From Ruminococcus sp. UBA1366 (GTDB lineage: Bacteria > Bacillota > Clostridia > Oscillospirales > Ruminococcaceae), in assembly GCA_002306005.1 (NCBI GenBank), contig DBRO01000020.1, positions 12,506 through 19,060 on the forward strand: DNA of 6,555 nucleotides. The letters run 5' to 3'. Position numbers and translations under genes: made by a program. This document shows, one piece after another, positions 3,181-6,555 of the stretch; positions within the stretch are counted from its first letter, which is position 1; the number at the start of each line of letters is the position of its first letter. Below the pieces are notes generated by a model. It was not told the origin of the DNA, made no database searches, and was given only the letters and a program-made list of their open reading frames with translations.

Positions 3181-5584
3181 ATTTCAATTCTACCACGGTT
3201 ACGCCGTCTTCGCCCTCGCCATACAGTCCACGGCGGGACGATTTTACCTGCCGATGGTGCTTTAAGTGATCCCGCACGGCATTTTTTAACACGCCTGTGC
3301 CTTTTCCGTGGATAATCGTCACGCTGGCAAGTCCGTTCATCACGGCTTCGTCCAAAAAGCTGTCCACGGCGTATAGGCCTTCATCCACGGCATAACCTCG
3401 GATATCCAGCTCTAAATTGACCGACCGCGTGGCGCGGCTTTGGATGCCGGCCGTGCTTACCGTTTGCTTTCTTTGCTGTTTTGGCAGCTTTTTGCCGTCA
3501 AAGGTCACGGCATTGCCCTCGCACAGGCGCAGTTTGGAAACCGAAACTTTCGTTTTCATAATCCCCGCTTGCACATAGCAATTTCCCGAGGAATCCGGAA
3601 CGGTTAGTACGGTGGCTTTCTTTCCTGTATCGTTTAAAATCACCGAATCCCCTTGTTTGAGCGCTCTTGGCAAGCGATAGCCGGAGTCTTCTTTTGTAAC
3701 CGGATGTGCGGAAAGATAGAGTTTGTCCATCCGATTTTTATAGCTCCGGCGCTGTTCTTCTGTTTGGCGGGAGAAGTCGGCGCTGTCTTTTTGCTTTTTT
3801 AATTCTAACAATTCATCCATGAGGGCTTGGGATTCCCGAGAGACCCGTGCAACCACGGCGGAAGCTTCCCTACGGGCTTTGGACATTTCTGCTTCTCGAG
3901 ATTTTGCAAAGGCTTCCCGTTCAGCGGAGAGGTCTTCCCTCTCCTTTCGGAGTTCCCGTTCCAGTTCCCGTGCGGCGGTGCGGCTTTCTTCCAATTCCGT
4001 ACGCGTTTTTTCCAGTGAATCCAGTACGGTTTCAAAGCGGGTGCTTTCTTCCGAAAGGCGCTTCCGAGCGTTTTCGATAATTCCCGATTGCAAGCCCAAT
4101 TTTTCCGAAATGGCAAAGGCATTGGATTTTCCCGGAGAGCCGATGTTAAGGCGGTAGGTTGGCTGCAGTGTTGCGGCATCAAACTCACACGAAGCGTTTT
4201 GCACGCCTTGCGTTTCAATCGCAAACAGTTTCAATTCTTGATAATGCGTGGACGCAACGATTTCCGCGCCTTGCTTCAATAACTGCTCGATAATGGCAAC
4301 CGCAAGCGCAGCGCCTTCCACCGGATCGGTACCGGAACCAATTTCATCCAACAGCACAAGCGAAGAATGATTCGCTTGCCGCAAAATTTCTATCACGCTG
4401 TTCATATGCGAAGAAAACGTAGACAGGCTTTGTTCAATCGACTGCTGGTCGCCGATATCCACCAGAATGTTTTCAAACACTGATACGCGACTTTCCTCCG
4501 CTGCGGGAATCATAAGACCGCACATCGCCATAGCGGTGAGCAATCCGGCAGTTTTCAGCACAACGGTTTTGCCCCCGGTATTGGGACCGGTGATCATCAA
4601 TGCGTGGTAATCCGTTCCCAGCGCAAAATCTACAGGAACGACCTTTTCCGGTGCGATTAACGGATGGCGAGCTTTCTTTAAAAGTAGCACACCATCACTT
4701 GCAACGACGGGAATGGTTGCGTTCATTTTAATACCAAACTCAGATTTTGCAAAATATAGATTTAAAATCACACAGGCGTGCAGCCCGGTGAGCAGCAAAT
4801 TTTCGTTTTCCGCACAGTCCGCTGTAAGTTCCGCCAAGATTCGGCGAACTTCTTCCTGCTCTTGACGCTCTAGAATCCGGATTTCATTATTGGCATCTAC
4901 CACGCGCATAGGCTCAACAAATAGGGTTGCGCCCGTTGCGGAGGTATCGTGTACAAGTCCTGCGACACTGCCCTTATGCTCGGCTTTTACAGGCAGGACA
5001 TATCTGCCGTCGCGGAGGGTAACAAGGGATTCCTGCAAATATTTTTGCGTGGTTTGGCTGCGGATCATTTCGTCCAGTGTATCACGGATTTTTAAGCCTG
5101 TCTGCATGATTTTTCGGCGAATGCGTGCAAGTTCTGGGCTTGCATCATCGGCCAGTGCATCTTCGCTGAGAATTGCACTTTCTAACCGTCGGAAAAGCTT
5201 GCGTTCCGGCAGAATCTGCATCAGAAGATGGGTGAGTGCGTTCTCGCGGTCTTCGTCATTAATTTCATCCTGCCAGTCATCAATCGCTTGAAATTGGCGC
5301 AGGACACGGCGGATTTCTAACAATTCCGCGATGGAAAGCACCGAGCCGGATTTTGCGCGGCGTACCAATGGAGTGATATCCGAAAAGCGGACAAACTCCG
5401 GTCTGCCATACCGAATGGAAAGCGTGTAGGCGGCTTCGGTTTTTTTCAGTTCTTCCCGCACCTGCTCGGTATCGGTGAGCGGTTCGATTGCAAGTGCCAT
5501 GGTCGCGGATATGTCGTTGCCGCATTGTTTGGAGAGCATTTCTAGAATTTTATGTAGCTCCAGTGCTTGGTAATATTGATTCAC
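3179..5584 (-). CDS. mutS2: MutS2 family ATPase/endonuclease
   Basis: The 801 residues match full-length MutS2 (B. subtilis MutS2 is about 785). In order there are an N-terminal MutS-like core without the mismatch-recognition domain, the Walker A motif GPNTGGKT (residues 333-340), the Walker B motif LVLLDEIGSGTDP (D413, E414), a long charged coiled coil (about 510-630, rich in Glu/Arg/Lys), and a C-terminal Smr domain with LDIRG (726-730) and HGKGTG (759-764). MutS2 binds branched DNA and suppresses homologous recombination. In Firmicutes it also acts on collided ribosomes through its Smr and related regions, so a role in ribosome rescue is equally possible. The start is a GTG with AAGGAG 6 nt upstream, overlapping the recO stop as GTGA, which implies translational coupling. 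No defect is visible in the key motifs. Confidence 0.96.
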   Translation of the reverse strand: MNQYYQALELHKILEMLSKQCGNDISATMALAIEPLTDTEQVREELKKTEAAYTLSIRYGRPEFVRFSDITPLVRRAKSGSVLSIAELLEIRRVLRQFQAIDDWQDEINDEDRENALTHLLMQILPERKLFRRLESAILSEDALADDASPELARIRRKIMQTGLKIRDTLDEMIRSQTTQKYLQESLVTLRDGRYVLPVKAEHKGSVAGLVHDTSATGATLFVEPMRVVDANNEIRILERQEQEEVRRILAELTADCAENENLLLTGLHACVILNLYFAKSEFGIKMNATIPVVASDGVLLLKKARHPLIAPEKVVPVDFALGTDYHALMITGPNTGGKTVVLKTAGLLTAMAMCGLMIPAAEESRVSVFENILVDIGDQQSIEQSLSTFSSHMNSVIEILRQANHSSLVLLDEIGSGTDPVEGAALAVAIIEQLLKQGAEIVASTHYQELKLFAIETQGVQNASCEFDAATLQPTYRLNIGSPGKSNAFAISEKLGLQSGIIENARKRLSEESTRFETVLDSLEKTRTELEESRTAARELERELRKEREDLSAEREAFAKSREAEMSKARREASAVVARVSRESQALMDELLELKKQKDSADFSRQTEEQRRSYKNRMDKLYLSAHPVTKEDSGYRLPRALKQGDSVILNDTGKKATVLTVPDSSGNCYVQAGIMKTKVSVSKLRLCEGNAVTFDGKKLPKQQRKQTVSTAGIQSRATRSVNLELDIRGYAVDEGLYAVDSFLDEAVMNGLASVTIIHGKGTGVLKNAVRDHLKHHRQVKSSRRGLYGEGEDGVTVVELK

Positions 5585-6354
5585 GGTGAACTCCTTACAA
5601 GGTTTTTATAATATTCCAACGTGGGAAAGGTACGCCCAAGCTGGGTAATCAAATACTGCTCTGTTATGACGGACAGCTGTTTTTGGCAATGGTCGCTGGT
5701 GCGGAAATTAAATATTTTTTCCGGCTCGCTGAGCGCGATGAAACGCACGGCGTGCAGGAGCGTTTTGTTCAGCCTTGCCATGATGCGCGGTTCGTAGTGG
5801 ATGCCCAATTCCTTAGCGCAATCCAAACAAAGCAAGTTTCCTTTTTGATAATCAAAATAAGTACAATCGCTTTCAAAGCAACAGCATTCCGAACACGCGG
5901 CAAGTGCAGGCAAGAGTCCGATTTCGCAGGCAAGACGCAGTTCAAACACGCACCGAATCAGTTCGTTCGGGCGGGTGTTGCGCCCCAGAAAAAACAGCGC
6001 CCGTCCCAGTAGTTTTTCCACCGGCTCGCAAGGCTGTTCGGGCAGGACGGTATAGCGGATGAGTTCCGAAAAATACGATGCCAACGCCAGCTTTTCCACG
6101 TTCAGTCGAATGCCATAATTGGTATCACAGGGCTCTGCGCTGTTCAACACATAGTACGGGGTGCGGTTCTTTGTAATGCAAAGCTTTGTGTACGAAAACA
6201 ACTGTGTGGCGGCATTGCTTTTACTCCCCGCTTTTTTTGCGCCGCGTACTTTGACTTCCATCAAGCCGTAATCCTGCGACAAAAAGTCGATGAATTTATC
6301 GTTTTCGCCGCTGGTGCGCTCACGCAGGACGATGCCTTTTGAGGTTTTCAGCAT
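5581..6354 (-). CDS. recO: DNA repair protein RecO
   Basis: The 257 residues match RecO, which with RecR loads RecA onto SSB-coated single-stranded DNA in the RecFOR recombination pathway. The N-terminal OB-fold is recognisable from KGIVLRERTSGENDKFIDFLS and the following basic KVRGAKKAGSK segment. An alpha-helical part follows. The zinc finger is formed by C154-x2-C157 and C176-x2-C179, a four-cysteine finger as in most Gram-positive RecO proteins, with extra cysteines C158 and C159 next to the first pair. The ATG start is supported by AAGGAG 8 nt upstream. The gene follows the YqzL-like gene by 3 nt and overlaps mutS2 by 4 nt, forming a recombination-repair operon. The length is normal for the family. 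Confidence 0.95.
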   Translation of the reverse strand: MLKTSKGIVLRERTSGENDKFIDFLSQDYGLMEVKVRGAKKAGSKSNAATQLFSYTKLCITKNRTPYYVLNSAEPCDTNYGIRLNVEKLALASYFSELIRYTVLPEQPCEPVEKLLGRALFFLGRNTRPNELIRCVFELRLACEIGLLPALAACSECCCFESDCTYFDYQKGNLLCLDCAKELGIHYEPRIMARLNKTLLHAVRFIALSEPEKIFNFRTSDHCQKQLSVITEQYLITQLGRTFPTLEYYKNLVRSSP

Positions 6355-6357
6355 ACC

Positions 6358-6465
6358 TTATGCTCCTTGGTTCTCCTGCGGGACTTGCTTTTTTAGAGCC
6401 GTTCGGTACCGCAGATAGTCCTCAATTTTTCCGCTTAATAAAAATGCATTCCATTGTTCGTTCAT
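6358..6465 (-). CDS. YqzL-like small protein
   Basis: This 35-residue ORF begins MNEQWNAFLLSGKIEDYLRYR and ends in a polar tail. It matches the short pattern of the YqzL-like family as I know it: W, F three residues later, then (S/T)-G-x-I-x-x-Y-L-x-Y. YqzL proteins are encoded immediately upstream of recO in Bacillus and many Clostridia; their function is unknown. GGGAGG lies 7 nt before the ATG, and the stop codon is only 3 nt from the recO start, so it belongs to the same operon. The frame stays open for another 30 codons to the window edge, but that part has no family similarity and the ribosome binding site supports the ATG at 6465. Confidence 0.85.
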   Translation of the reverse strand: MNEQWNAFLLSGKIEDYLRYRTALKKQVPQENQGA

Positions 6466-6529
6466 TGCCTTTCCTCCCAAATGTCGAATTTTTCTCTGCT
6501 TATCATTAGTATTGGAATGAATCTTCGGC

Positions 6530-6535
6530 ATTATA
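6530..6535 (-). promoter_or_regulatory. Possible -10 box for the yqzL-recO-mutS2 operon
   Basis: A perfect TATAAT occurs on the minus strand about 65 nt before the YqzL-like start. A matching -35 box at normal spacing would fall across or beyond the window edge, and its visible part (AAT) does not help. The stretch 6466-6555 holds no recognisable gene; the upstream gene may end outside the window. Confidence 0.3.
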
Positions 6536-6555
6536 AGCGGTAGATAAAGACAATT

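Noticed and set aside
3819..4157. 112-codon open frame on the plus strand opposite mutS2
   Set aside because: It is the antisense of the Glu/Arg-rich coiled coil, giving a Ser/Arg-rich low-complexity product with no start signals.
4890..5291. 133-codon open frame on the plus strand opposite mutS2
   Set aside because: Antisense shadow with biased Ser/Arg composition and no ribosome binding site.
6466..6555. Open frame extending the YqzL-like protein to the right edge
   Set aside because: It contains the ribosome binding site and a TATAAT, has no family similarity, and is too short to call a gene.

Overview
The window looks like a chromosomal segment of a Gram-positive Clostridia-type bacterium, possibly an Oscillospiraceae/Ruminococcaceae-like gut lineage; that placement is inference. 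The evidence is the YqzL-RecO-MutS2 cluster, the DUF3793/DUF2325/flavodoxin cluster usually seen beside clostridial iron-transport genes, strong AGGAGG ribosome binding sites and consensus sigma-A promoters. Every substantial gene lies on the minus strand. The one convincing plus-strand gene encodes a 28-residue cysteine-rich peptide.

Layout on the minus strand, in transcription order from the right edge. (1) A DNA-repair operon: a 35-residue YqzL-like protein (6465-6358), recO (6354-5581) and mutS2 (5584-3179). The first two genes are 3 nt apart, and recO and mutS2 share a 4-nt GTGA stop/start overlap, so the three are almost certainly co-transcribed and translationally coupled. (2) A convergent plus-strand unit (about 2899-3180) with an extended -10 promoter, an ideal ribosome binding site, a tiny four-cysteine ORF and a strong intrinsic terminator whose T-run overlaps the mutS2 stop codon. 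(3) A tyrosine recombinase (2772-1735, probable TTG start), preceded by a perfect 13-bp inverted repeat. (4) A stand-alone HD-GYP domain protein (1558-959), probably a cyclic-di-GMP phosphodiesterase, with its own promoter. (5) The start of a probable iron-responsive operon: a perfect-consensus promoter, a palindromic operator, an N-terminally short DUF2325-like gene (883-698), a second copy of the palindrome, a DUF3793 gene (642-64) and the first 13 codons of a flavodoxin running off the left edge.

The most interesting items are: the TTAGC-N4-GCTAA palindrome, present at the DUF2325 promoter and again before DUF3793, which looks like a metal-regulator operator; the truncated DUF2325 gene fused directly to that promoter; the orphan four-cysteine micropeptide or structured RNA unit; and the long perfect palindrome upstream of the recombinase. 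No CRISPR array, tRNA, rRNA or insertion sequence was seen.
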